From Bog-473 sp963840435 (GTDB lineage: Bacteria > Actinomycetota > Acidimicrobiia > Acidimicrobiales > RAAP-2), in assembly GCA_963840435.1 (NCBI GenBank), contig CAWIYY010000017.1:124001-188000 (forward strand): a stretch of 64,000 bases of DNA, in the 5' to 3' direction. Shown one piece after another: positions 43,311-50,817 of the stretch. The notes below the pieces were generated by a model that saw only the letters and a program-made list of their open reading frames with translations, did no database searches and was not told the origin of the DNA. Each line of letters opens with the position of its first letter. The first letter of the stretch is position 1. A program made the position numbers and the translations under genes.

Positions 43311-45683
43311 TCAGTGTGGGCGCGTGACTTGCGTCAGCGGGGGTCGCCCGAGAGCGCCAGGCCCGGCTCCTCGAGCAGCGCCGGGCACAGAACGGCCGCT
43401 TCGGCCGCGATGACCGCCGCGCTCGTCGTCGCTGGCGGCCCGCAGGATGTCGCCGAAGCAGGCGGGCAACCGCGGATCGCCGAAGAGTTTGAAGCCCGCG
43501 GCGACGGCCCGAGCACGCTCGACGGTGCTGCGCTGACCGTCGATGGCAATGAAGACCAGCGGGCACGAGCTGTCCAGACCGCAGGCGCGCAGCCGGGCCG
43601 ACCACTGCAGGGCGCGCTCGAGCGGCAACCGGCGGGCCAAAGTGGCCGCCGTGGCCAGCACGGGCAGGTTGTCGGCCGGCCGGTGTTCGAGGCAGGCCTC
43701 CAGCACCCGGTCGGCCACGTCCTCGCGGAGCTGCAACACCTGGGCCAAAAACTGAGGGAGCTGGTCGGACGGCAGCGCCAGGGCCAGGTCCTCGAGCGAA
43801 CGACCTGCCCGGTCGAGGTACTCGACCACGGTGCCCAGGTGCGAGTCGAGGACGCCCCGGTCTGCTAGCACGTGCAGCAGCGCGTCGGCCGCCTCGCCGG
43901 AACGACCGAGGGCGGAGAGCGACTCGGCCCGCTGCTGGGCGAACATCGTGGCGTCGTATTCGAAGCCGTCGTCGTCGAACTGCGACTGGTCGACCACTTC
44001 GAACAAGGCGAGCGCGTCTTCGTGGCGGCCCTGCTGGCGGGCGATGTTGGCCTCGAGCACCTGGACCAGCACCGTCTTGTCGCTGATCTGGCGCAGGTCG
44101 TCGAGCGCGACGAGTGCGTCGTCGAACCGGCCCAGCGCGACGAGCGCGTCGACGATGGTCCGGTAGGCCAGGCGGCGGGTGATCAGGTTCGTAGTCGACT
44201 CCGCGCCGCGACGGCAGTAGTCGAGCGCCTCTTCGGGCTTGCCCGCCGTCATGTAGGACCGCCCCAGGCTGGTCAGCGAGAAACCCTTGTCCCAGCCTTC
44301 GGACCGCTCGACCTCGGCCTCGGCCACCCGCAGGTTGCGCTCGGCCTTGCCCCGCGAGGTCATGGCCTCGGAGGTGTAGCCGGTGTGGTGGATGCGCACC
44401 GTGTCGGTGAGCGCGGTCGTGGCCACCGGACGGTGGGTGCCGCGTCCCGCCACCTGTTCGTGGAGGCGGCCGGCCCACTCACAGCGCGAGCGGCGGAAGA
44501 AACGGCAGGCCGAGTGGACGAACATCGAGCCGACGCCGGCACCCGTGGTGTTCTCGATCACGACGCTGAACCCGTCCACCTCGGGCCCGGTGCGGGCCAG
44601 GGAGGCCCGCAGTTGGGGGACGTCGGGGCAGCGCAGGGTCTCGTCGGCATCGAGCCAGGCGATCCAGTCGCCGGTGCAGGCGGCCAGCGCCTCGTTGCGG
44701 GCGCGGGAGAAGTCGTCGTCCCAGTAGCCCTCGAGCACCGTCGCCCCGAACTCCCTGGCCACCTCGACGGTGCGGTCGGCGGATCCGGTGTCGTAGACGA
44801 CGACCTGGTCGGCCAGGCCCTCGAGCGAGGCCAAGCAGGAGGGCAGGTTGTCCTCTTCGTCTTTGACGATCAGGCAGGCGGAGATCAGCGGGAAGGGCTT
44901 GGGCACGGTGGCACCCCAGCGCTCCTCGAAGCGTGACCGGTTGGCATCACGCTCGGCGAACCAATCGACGCCGTTGGCCACATAGGTCCGGTGCCCCGCG
45001 TGGTGCACGAAGGCGCCGTGGGCGAGGCGCAGCTGCCAGCCCTTGGCGGTCAGGCGCCGGCACAGGTCGTCCTCTTCGATGCCGCTCACCAGCGTGTCTT
45101 CGTCGAAGCCCAGGACCTCGTCGAGGGCGGAACGGCGCACGGCCAGGCAGAAGGCGTCCAGCAGCTCGGTCGTCGAGGCGGCGCCCCGGTGGGCTCGCTC
45201 CCACTCCCGAGCGAACTGGCGCATGGCGGCGGTGTCGCCGTCGAGGTAGGAGGCACCGTCGGCGGCCTGGGGTCCCGAGCAGAAATTCGAGCGGGGCCCG
45301 ACGGCACCGACCGCGTCGTCGTCGAAGGGCGCCAGCAGCTCGTCGAGCCAGTGCCCGGTCAGGACCGTGTCGTTGTGCAGGAACACGACCAGCTCGTGCC
45401 GGGCCAGGCCGGCGCCCACGTTGTAGGCCTCGGCCACGCCCAGGTTGGACTGGTTCGTGACGACCTCGACCCACGAGAAGAGTTTCAGCCGGGCCGCCGT
45501 GGCATCGGTCGAACCGTTGTCCACGACGACGACCTGGTCCTGGACGCCCAGCGTGGGACGGAGCGACTCCAGGCAGGCCTGGGTCTGCTCCCAGGCGTTC
45601 CAGGCCGGCACCACGACGGTGGCAGGGGGTCGGCGCATGCACTGGTATCGGGCGTCCATCTCAGGGGGTTGAGGATCGGACAA
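43311..45683 (-). CDS. Double GT2 glycosyltransferase with TPR region (possible 3' frameshift)
   Basis: Two GT-A/GT2 domains: TVVVPAWNAWEQTQACLES with VVVVDNGSTDATAARL and FLHNDTVLTGHW, then ISACLIVKDEEDNLPSCLASL with VVVYDTGSADRTVEVAREFG and AWLDADETL. A helical TPR region follows from ~residue 450. The last 37 residues are Arg/Gly-rich and unlike the rest. Removing one base near 43421-43427 would give SAAVIAAEAAVLCPALLEEP and a stop at 43334, a normal helical end. It is divergent from flagellin, so flagellin is its likely target. Confidence 0.82.
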   Translation of the reverse strand: MSDPQPPEMDARYQCMRRPPATVVVPAWNAWEQTQACLESLRPTLGVQDQVVVVDNGSTDATAARLKLFSWVEVVTNQSNLGVAEAYNVGAGLARHELVVFLHNDTVLTGHWLDELLAPFDDDAVGAVGPRSNFCSGPQAADGASYLDGDTAAMRQFAREWERAHRGAASTTELLDAFCLAVRRSALDEVLGFDEDTLVSGIEEDDLCRRLTAKGWQLRLAHGAFVHHAGHRTYVANGVDWFAERDANRSRFEERWGATVPKPFPLISACLIVKDEEDNLPSCLASLEGLADQVVVYDTGSADRTVEVAREFGATVLEGYWDDDFSRARNEALAACTGDWIAWLDADETLRCPDVPQLRASLARTGPEVDGFSVVIENTTGAGVGSMFVHSACRFFRRSRCEWAGRLHEQVAGRGTHRPVATTALTDTVRIHHTGYTSEAMTSRGKAERNLRVAEAEVERSEGWDKGFSLTSLGRSYMTAGKPEEALDYCRRGAESTTNLITRRLAYRTIVDALVALGRFDDALVALDDLRQISDKTVLVQVLEANIARQQGRHEDALALFEVVDQSQFDDDGFEYDATMFAQQRAESLSALGRSGEAADALLHVLADRGVLDSHLGTVVEYLDRAGRSLEDLALALPSDQLPQFLAQVLQLREDVADRVLEACLEHRPADNLPVLATAATLARRLPLERALQWSARLRACGLDSSCPLVFIAIDGQRSTVERARAVAAGFKLFGDPRLPACFGDILRAASDDERGGHRGRSGRSVPGAARGAGPGALGRPPLTQVTRPH

Positions 45684-45710
45684 CGCCCAGACAAAAGGGG
45701 GAATTCGTCG

Positions 45711-45740
45711 CTCAAGGCGCGTTGGGCCACGCCGAGATAT
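45711..45740 (+). promoter_or_regulatory. Sigma28/FliA-like promoter for flagellin
   Basis: CTCAAG (45711-45716), 14-bp spacer, GCCGAGATAT (45731-45740). The spacer is one base shorter than in the other four. The predicted start is about 45747, giving a ~100-nt leader. Confidence 0.65.
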
Positions 45741-45748
45741 TCAACGGT

Positions 45749-45828
45749 GCCCAGATTCGGGCGAGGAGGGGGAACCCGTTGACCTCGGTGAAGGGAACCA
45801 TCATTGGCATGCGCCCCATGGAGGGGGC
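45749..45828 (+). promoter_or_regulatory. Flagellin leader RNA with two hairpins, one exposing AUGGAG
   Basis: GCCC (45749-45752) pairs with GGGC (45759-45762) around AGATTC right after the predicted start. GCCCC (45813-45817) pairs with GGGGC (45824-45828) around ATGGAG (45818-45823), a GGA loop just before the ribosome site AGGAGG. In Bacillus, CsrA represses flagellin by binding this kind of site, and FliW relieves it. Both partners are encoded at 33.3-34.1 kb. Confidence 0.5.
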
Positions 45829-45846
45829 TTTAACCAGGAGGAACGG

Positions 45847-46683
45847 ATGTCTTCCCTAGTAGTCAACACAAACATTGCGGCGATTGACGCCTACAACAAC
45901 TTGAACGCCACCGACACTGCGATGTCGAAGGCGATCTCACAGTTGTCGTCGGGTCTGCAGATTCAGAGCGCCGCCGACAACCCGGCTGGGTACGTGGTCT
46001 CTCAAGACCTGCTCTCCCAGTCGAACGGATACCAGCAGGCGGTGTCGAACGCGCAGAACGGCGTCTCGATGATTCAGACGGCGAACGGCGCGCTCAACCA
46101 GATCTCGTCGCTTCTCCAGACGATGGACTCGCTGGCCATCAACTCCTCGAACGGTGCAACCAACAGCACGCAGTCGCTGTCGGCCAACCAGCAGGAGTTT
46201 GCGGCTCTGCAGAACCAGATCGACCAGATCGCCAACACCACCTCGTTCGGTTCCACGGCCCTGTTGGACGGATCGTTCTCAGGCCAGGTGCTGCAGGTCG
46301 GCGCCTTCGACAACACGAACCAGCAGCTGACGATCACCATCCAGGCCGCCACGTCGGCGTCCCTGGGTGTGTCCACGACGTCGATCGCGGTGAGCAACGC
46401 CGTGTCGGCTCAGGCCGCGATCTCAGCCGTCCAGGCCGCCATCAACACTGTGGCGTCCATCGAGGCCAACGTCGGTGCCGTCCAGGACCAACTGACGGCC
46501 ATCGTCGCCAACCTCACCGTTGGTCAGCAGAACCTCCAGTCCGCTTACAGCGGCCTGGTTGACGTCAACTTCGCTCAGGCGACGGCGACGTTCAGCACCG
46601 ACCAAATCCTGATGCAGTCAGGTGTGTCGATGCTCGCACAGGCGCAGCAGGAGCCTTCGCTCGTCCTGAAGCTCCTGCAGTAA
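45847..46683 (+). CDS. fliC: Flagellin
   Basis: The 278-residue protein has the conserved ends: SSLVVNTNIAAIDAYNNLNATDTAMSKAISQLSSGLQIQSAADNPAGY and the D0/D1 C-terminus with LTVGQQNLQSAYSGLVDVNFAQATATFSTDQIL and QSGVSMLAQAQQEPSLVLKLLQ. The middle is short, so the filament is mostly D0/D1 with a small outer domain. AGGAGG lies 6 bp before ATG. Ser and Thr are plentiful, suitable for O-glycosylation by the neighbouring transferases. Only one flagellin gene is seen in the window. Confidence 0.97.
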   Translation: MSSLVVNTNIAAIDAYNNLNATDTAMSKAISQLSSGLQIQSAADNPAGYVVSQDLLSQSNGYQQAVSNAQNGVSMIQTANGALNQISSLLQTMDSLAINSSNGATNSTQSLSANQQEFAALQNQIDQIANTTSFGSTALLDGSFSGQVLQVGAFDNTNQQLTITIQAATSASLGVSTTSIAVSNAVSAQAAISAVQAAINTVASIEANVGAVQDQLTAIVANLTVGQQNLQSAYSGLVDVNFAQATATFSTDQILMQSGVSMLAQAQQEPSLVLKLLQ

Positions 46684-46697
46684 CCAGTTGTGTCCGT

Positions 46698-46742
46698 CGT
46701 CCCCGGAAGTGGTCCACGTGGTCCCGACCGCTTCCGGGGACG
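46698..46742 (+). terminator. Strong hairpin after flagellin
   Basis: A 12-bp perfect stem (46698-46709 with 46731-46742, including CCCCGGAAG / CTTCCGGGG) continues through a T-G wobble into GGTC/GACC (46711-46714 with 46726-46729). It sits 15 bp after the flagellin stop. There is no U tract. It likely ends most flagellin transcripts and protects their 3' ends, keeping flagellin separate from fliD. Confidence 0.8.
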
Positions 46743-46835
46743 CGGCACATCATCCGTCGTCGTGAGTCTGCCGACGCCGGGCGCGTTCACGTCGAGTAGT
46801 CGCAACCCCCGCACGTACGAAAGGACCCCGAGTTC

Positions 46836-49391
46836 ATGACCGTCGCTGCCTCCTCGAGTTCCGGTGCGGGTGGCACACCGTCGATCGTCGACAACGGCAT
46901 CATTTCGGGCCTCAACACCCAGGCCATCATCCAGGCTCTGATGACGAGTTATCAGGAGCCGATCACCGATCTGCAGAACCAGCAGAGCGGTTTGAACTCC
47001 CAGGCGGCCGACTACCAGTCGATCAACAAGGATCTGCTGGCCTTCCAGACCGCTGCCCAGGCCATCTCCTCCAGTTCGGGTTGGGGAGCGGTCAAGGCCA
47101 CCTCTTCTGACAGCAGCGCGGTGAGCGCAACCGCTTCCTCGGGCACGCCCTCGGGATCGGTGTCGTTCAACGTCCTGTCCCTTGCCGCGGCGAACTCGCT
47201 CGTCTCGTCGGGCACGGTCTCCTCGACCGCCGACGTGGTCGACACGAACCCCTCCTTCCTGCTGGCCCAGGGCGGCGGGCAGTTCGGGTTGGCCAACCTG
47301 GCCGCCGGATCGGGCCTCACCATCGGCTCGCACTCCGTCGTGGTCTCCCAGGCCTCTGCCGCCGCCTCCACCACGGGCACCGGCGGGGTGGGGAACCAGA
47401 CCGCCGTGACGATCGGAGCGGGCAACAACACGGTGAACGTGACCGTCAACGGCAGCGCCTACACCTTGACCCTGGGCAACAGTCCCGTCGGCGGCTACAC
47501 CGGATCGGGACTCCTCAGTGCGGTGCAATCGGCCATCGGCGCGGCGGGCGCGTCCGGTGTCCTCCAGGCCGGCTACGACCTCAACGGCAATCTGATCCTG
47601 TCCACGGCCGACCAGGGCAGCTCGCAGAGCCTGCAGGTGACGGGCGGAACCGCCCTGGCCACGCTGGGTCTGAGCACCATGGCCAGCGCGGCCACGGGCG
47701 TCGACGGCGTCGTCACGGTGGACGGGACGGCCAACACGCTCACCGACGTGACCGCCGGGGCGACGGTCAGCCTCAACTCGGGATCGGGCGGCACCATCTC
47801 GGCCACGTTGAACGGGCTGAGCGCGCTGCCCACGGTCAACAGCTCGCTCTTGTCGACAGGCACGGTCACGGCCTCCAACATCTCGACCGGAAACGGGTCA
47901 CTAGCCGACATGGTGGCGAACATCAACGCAGCCGGGACCGGCATCATCGCCTCCGCCGTCCAGACCGGCACCAACCAGTACATCTTGCAGCTCTCGTCCT
48001 CGAGCACGGGCAACGCCGCCGACCTCTCAGTCGATGCCGGCGCGTTCTCCTCGTCTTCTTTGGGGGCGCTGCGCACCGCCACGGCGGGATCCAACGCGCA
48101 AATCCAGGTCGGTGGAGCCGGTGGCTACACCCTGAACTCGCAGACCGACACCTTCGCCGGGCTGCTGCCCGGACTGTCCGTCACGGTGGACTCGACCACG
48201 TCCACCCCGGTCACGGTCACGGTGGCGCCCGACGCCACGGCCATGTCGACCGCCGTGCAGAGCCTGGTCACCACGGCCAACACGGTCCTGTCGGACATCC
48301 AGCAATTCGCCGGCTACAACGCCTCCACCAAGGTCGCCGGCCCCCTGATGGGTTCGGCCGTGCTCCAGAACCTCCAGAACCAGGTCCTCGGCATCTTCGC
48401 GGCGACCGCGGGCTCCTCCTCGCTCGGCAACGGCGCCAGCGTGGGCGTCACGCTCGACAACGGCCAGATCAGCTTCGACCAGTCGAAGTTCGAGTCCGCC
48501 TTCAGCGCCAACCCGACCGGCGTGGCCGACCTCTTTACCCAAGGTGGCGGCTTCAGTCCGTCGTCGCCCACGTACAACGGTGCCGTCAGTTTCTCCTTCG
48601 CGTCGCCGACCTCCCAGGCCGGGAGCTATGACGTGAACGTCAGCCATTCGGCTACCCAGGCGACAGACGCCGGCTCGACGCTGAGCGGCGGCGCCGTCAG
48701 CAACGCGGAGACGCTGACCATCGGAGCGAACGGCCTGAGCGTGAACTACGCCACCACGGCGGGAGAGACCCTCGCCAACGTGGCCAACGGGATCAACGCC
48801 GCGCTGGCCGGCGCCGGCATCTCGCTGTCCGCCCAGGTGGTCAACGGCCAGCAGCTCGAGCTGACGTCGTCCGACTTCGGCAGTGCGGCGGGTTTCTCGG
48901 TCACCTCCACCAACACCGGAGCGGGGACCACCGGTCTGGCCGGTGCGGTGGCCGGCACGGCGGCCTCCTTCAACGGGACGGACGTGGCCGGCACCATCAA
49001 CGGAGTGGCGGCCACCGGCTCGGGCCAGTTCCTGAGCGCGCCGGTCACGGATCCGACCCTGGGCGGGCTCTCGCTGCAGGTCTCGGTGAGTGGGATCACC
49101 TCGGCGACCGACCTCGGCACCTTCAACTACCAGCCGGGCATCGCTCAGAGCCTCAACAGCCTGACGACCGCGATGTCGAGCCCGGTGAACGGCTCCATCA
49201 CACTGGCTGCCCAGGGCCTGACAACGCAGGCCACCAGCATGAACACGGAAATCTCGTTCGACCAGTCGTTGGCCGCCGCCGAGCAGAAGTCGCTCCAGGC
49301 GGAGTACAGCCAGCTCGAGGTGACGCTGGGGTCGATCAAGAGCCAGAGCTCGGCCCTGTCCAGCGCACTCTCCAGCCTGAGCAGCGGCTGA
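46836..49391 (+). CDS. fliD: Flagellar filament cap protein FliD (large)
   Basis: The N-terminus GIISGLNTQAIIQALMTSYQEPITDLQNQQSGLNSQAADYQSINKDLLAFQT is the FliD_N domain. The C-terminus has FNYQPGIAQSLNSLTTAMSSPVNGSI and a coiled coil, QKSLQAEYSQLEVTLGSIKSQSSALSSALSSL. At 851 residues it is far longer than the ~450-residue norm; the extra length is Ser/Thr/Gly-rich beta-repeat sequence with two or more similar modules. It caps the filament so flagellin subunits fold in place. fliS follows. Confidence 0.93.
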   Translation: MTVAASSSSGAGGTPSIVDNGIISGLNTQAIIQALMTSYQEPITDLQNQQSGLNSQAADYQSINKDLLAFQTAAQAISSSSGWGAVKATSSDSSAVSATASSGTPSGSVSFNVLSLAAANSLVSSGTVSSTADVVDTNPSFLLAQGGGQFGLANLAAGSGLTIGSHSVVVSQASAAASTTGTGGVGNQTAVTIGAGNNTVNVTVNGSAYTLTLGNSPVGGYTGSGLLSAVQSAIGAAGASGVLQAGYDLNGNLILSTADQGSSQSLQVTGGTALATLGLSTMASAATGVDGVVTVDGTANTLTDVTAGATVSLNSGSGGTISATLNGLSALPTVNSSLLSTGTVTASNISTGNGSLADMVANINAAGTGIIASAVQTGTNQYILQLSSSSTGNAADLSVDAGAFSSSSLGALRTATAGSNAQIQVGGAGGYTLNSQTDTFAGLLPGLSVTVDSTTSTPVTVTVAPDATAMSTAVQSLVTTANTVLSDIQQFAGYNASTKVAGPLMGSAVLQNLQNQVLGIFAATAGSSSLGNGASVGVTLDNGQISFDQSKFESAFSANPTGVADLFTQGGGFSPSSPTYNGAVSFSFASPTSQAGSYDVNVSHSATQATDAGSTLSGGAVSNAETLTIGANGLSVNYATTAGETLANVANGINAALAGAGISLSAQVVNGQQLELTSSDFGSAAGFSVTSTNTGAGTTGLAGAVAGTAASFNGTDVAGTINGVAATGSGQFLSAPVTDPTLGGLSLQVSVSGITSATDLGTFNYQPGIAQSLNSLTTAMSSPVNGSITLAAQGLTTQATSMNTEISFDQSLAAAEQKSLQAEYSQLEVTLGSIKSQSSALSSALSSLSSG

Positions 49392-49409
49392 ACGGGCGCA
49401 ACGCAGCAC

Positions 49410-49436
49410 ACGACCACGACGACCACGACGACCACG
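49410..49436 (+). repeat. Tandem 9-bp repeat (ACGACCACG x3)
   Basis: Three perfect units, 49410-49418, 49419-49427 and 49428-49436, with degenerate flanks, in the short fliD-fliS spacer 32 bp before the fliS start codon. Confidence 0.7.
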
Positions 49437-49468
49437 AAGACGTAGACCTAGAGGCGGGAGGGGGGACC

Positions 49469-49903
49469 ATGCCGTCACCGGCGGCCAAAGCCGAGGAGAT
49501 GAAGCGGCGCTACTTGCGCGAGGCCGTCATCACGGCCACGCCGGCGGCGCGCTTGAACATGCTCTACGACAAGATGATCTTCGAACTCGGCCAGGCGGAC
49601 AGCGGCTTCGAGCGGGGGGACCTCAAAGCGGTCAATGACGGGCTCTGCCGGGCCCAGGACATCCTGTTGGCCCTGCGCGGCACCCTGCGCACCGACGTAT
49701 GGAACGGTGCCAACGACCTGTCGCAGCTCTACTTCGCCCTTTACAAGGAACTGCTACAAGCAAACATGCAGAAGAACCGCGCCCAGGCCCAACGCGTCAT
49801 CGAGGTCGTCAAGGACCTGGCCGGGGCGTGGCGACGAGCGGCCGAACGTGAGGCCGGCGACCGGCTGGCCGCGACGGCGAGCGCGGCTGCGGTGGGCGCA
49901 TGA
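49469..49903 (+). CDS. fliS: Flagellin export chaperone FliS
   Basis: The 144 residues match FliS: KRRYLREAVITATPAARLNMLYDKMIFELGQADSGFERGD, then DILLALRGTLRTDVWNGANDLSQLYFALYKELLQANMQKNRAQAQRVIEVVKDLAGAWR. It binds the disordered flagellin C-terminus in the cytosol and prevents early assembly. GGGAGGGGGG lies before the ATG. Its stop overlaps the next gene by 4 bp. Confidence 0.93.
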   Translation: MPSPAAKAEEMKRRYLREAVITATPAARLNMLYDKMIFELGQADSGFERGDLKAVNDGLCRAQDILLALRGTLRTDVWNGANDLSQLYFALYKELLQANMQKNRAQAQRVIEVVKDLAGAWRRAAEREAGDRLAATASAAAVGA

Positions 49904-50250
49904 CGGCCCACGAGAACGAGCCGGAGCCGACGTCGACGCCGACGCCATCCGCCAACGCCGCCCACGCCGCCTGGACCAGCGAGCTCGAGGCGATGGAGGC
50001 CTACCTGAGCGCGCAGCGCGAGGCCTTCTCCTATCGCGACGTCGAACGCCCGCCGCTGCGTGCTCCCAGTGCGTTGGACCAGCTGGGCCCGCTGCCCGAG
50101 TCGCTACGCCCACGGGCCGAAGAGCTCCTCCGGGCCACCCGGGCCTTCGAAGGCGAGATGGTCGACGCCCGGGCGTCGGTGGCGACTGCGCTGCGTCACG
50201 CCGAGCGCGGACGCCGTCAGCGCGCCGCCTACGTCGACGCACGCGCCTGA
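49900..50250 (+). CDS. FliT-position helical protein
   Basis: The 116-residue protein is coupled to fliS by an ATGA overlap. After a Pro/Thr-rich start come two or three amphipathic helices (AWTSELEAMEAYLSAQREAF and SLRPRAEELLRATRAFEGEMVDARASVATALRHAERGRRQ). FliT, the FliD chaperone, normally follows fliS and is a short helical bundle of this size. Sequence identity to FliT is not evident, so the role is inferred from position. It ends the fliD-fliS unit, before the fliE promoter. Confidence 0.6.
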   Translation: MTAHENEPEPTSTPTPSANAAHAAWTSELEAMEAYLSAQREAFSYRDVERPPLRAPSALDQLGPLPESLRPRAEELLRATRAFEGEMVDARASVATALRHAERGRRQRAAYVDARA

Positions 50251-50297
50251 CGCTGACGGTGTAACTGTCACGAAGCGGTCAACGCCGCACAGCGTGG

Positions 50298-50327
50298 CTA
50301 AAGGTCAACCTGCATGACTCCGAAGTA
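50298..50327 (+). promoter_or_regulatory. Sigma28/FliA-like promoter for the fliE-fliK operon
   Basis: CTAAAG (50298-50303), 15-bp spacer, TCCGAAGTA (50319-50327). The element and the following ~45 bp are nearly the same as at 60095-60169 before flgB. Predicted start about 50334. Confidence 0.75.
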
Positions 50328-50336
50328 GAGGTTGCG

Positions 50337-50373
50337 GGCAGGGACTGCCAGCGGTAAACGGCCCAGGAAGGGC
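50337..50373 (+). ncRNA. Conserved twin-hairpin leader motif, copy 1 (fliE operon)
   Basis: Hairpin 1 is GGCA (50337-50340), loop GGGAC, TGCC (50346-50349). Hairpin 2 is GCCC (50361-50364), loop AGGAA, GGGC (50370-50373). Both loops carry GGA, as CsrA-type sites do. It begins 18 bp after the start of the -10 box, as in copy 2, so it forms the 5' end of the mRNA. ACGGAGGATGT follows directly and is a third possible GGA site. Confidence 0.6.
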
Positions 50374-50440
50374 ACGGAGGATGTGTCGCACGCGCGTCAG
50401 CGCAGCGACCCGTCGACGTGACGTCCAAGAGGTGGTGACC

Positions 50441-50509
50441 GTGTCCCCGAGCAGTATCCGCAGGGCGAATGACGACGTCCGCACAGGACTGGAGACTCGC
50501 TCGTGGTGA
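50441..50509 (+). CDS. Possible 22-residue leader peptide coupled to fliE
   Basis: A GTG at 50441 with GAGGTGG before it opens a 22-codon frame ending TGA at 50507-50509. That stop overlaps the fliE start GTG (50506) by 4 bp, exactly the coupling used elsewhere in this operon. The peptide is polar and Arg-rich, with no known match. It may let leader translation set fliE translation. It is short, so chance is possible. Confidence 0.3.
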   Translation: MSPSSIRRANDDVRTGLETRSW

Positions 50510-50817
50510 TCGCTCCGATCCCGCCGACTCCGCCGACTCCACCGTCGCCGCCCACCGCCCCCGCCGCCGATGCATCGTCCGCCGGTGCCGCGTCCGCCTC
50601 CGACGGTTTCTCCAACAGCATCCTCAATGCAGTCGACCAGCTCCAGAGCGTGCAGACCAACGCCACCGGCCAGGCGGCCCAGGTGGCGGCCGGCCAGGGC
50701 AACATCGGCGACGCCATGGTCGCCGCCACCCAGGCCTCGGTGGACACGCAGGTGACCCAGGCCATGGTGACCAAGGCGCTTGATGCGTTCAACTCCATCA
50801 TGGGCATGAGCTTCTGA
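50506..50817 (+). CDS. fliE: Flagellar hook-basal body protein FliE
   Basis: The 103-residue protein has a Pro-rich start (IAPIPPTPPTPPSPPT), then SDGFSNSILNAVDQLQSVQTNATGQAAQVAAGQGNIGDAMVAATQASVDTQVTQAMVTKALDAFNSIMGM, a clear FliE. FliE links the MS ring to the rod. A GTG at 50503 is also possible; 50506 is chosen for the stop-start overlap with the leader frame and GGAG at 50491. Its stop overlaps fliF by one base. Confidence 0.88.
   Translation: MIAPIPPTPPTPPSPPTAPAADASSAGAASASDGFSNSILNAVDQLQSVQTNATGQAAQVAAGQGNIGDAMVAATQASVDTQVTQAMVTKALDAFNSIMGMSF

Noticed and set aside
38202..45683. Polyketide or antibiotic cluster suggested by the FkbH-like gene
   Set aside because: No carrier protein, ketosynthase or peptide synthetase is present; the neighbours are glycosyltransferases and flagellin.
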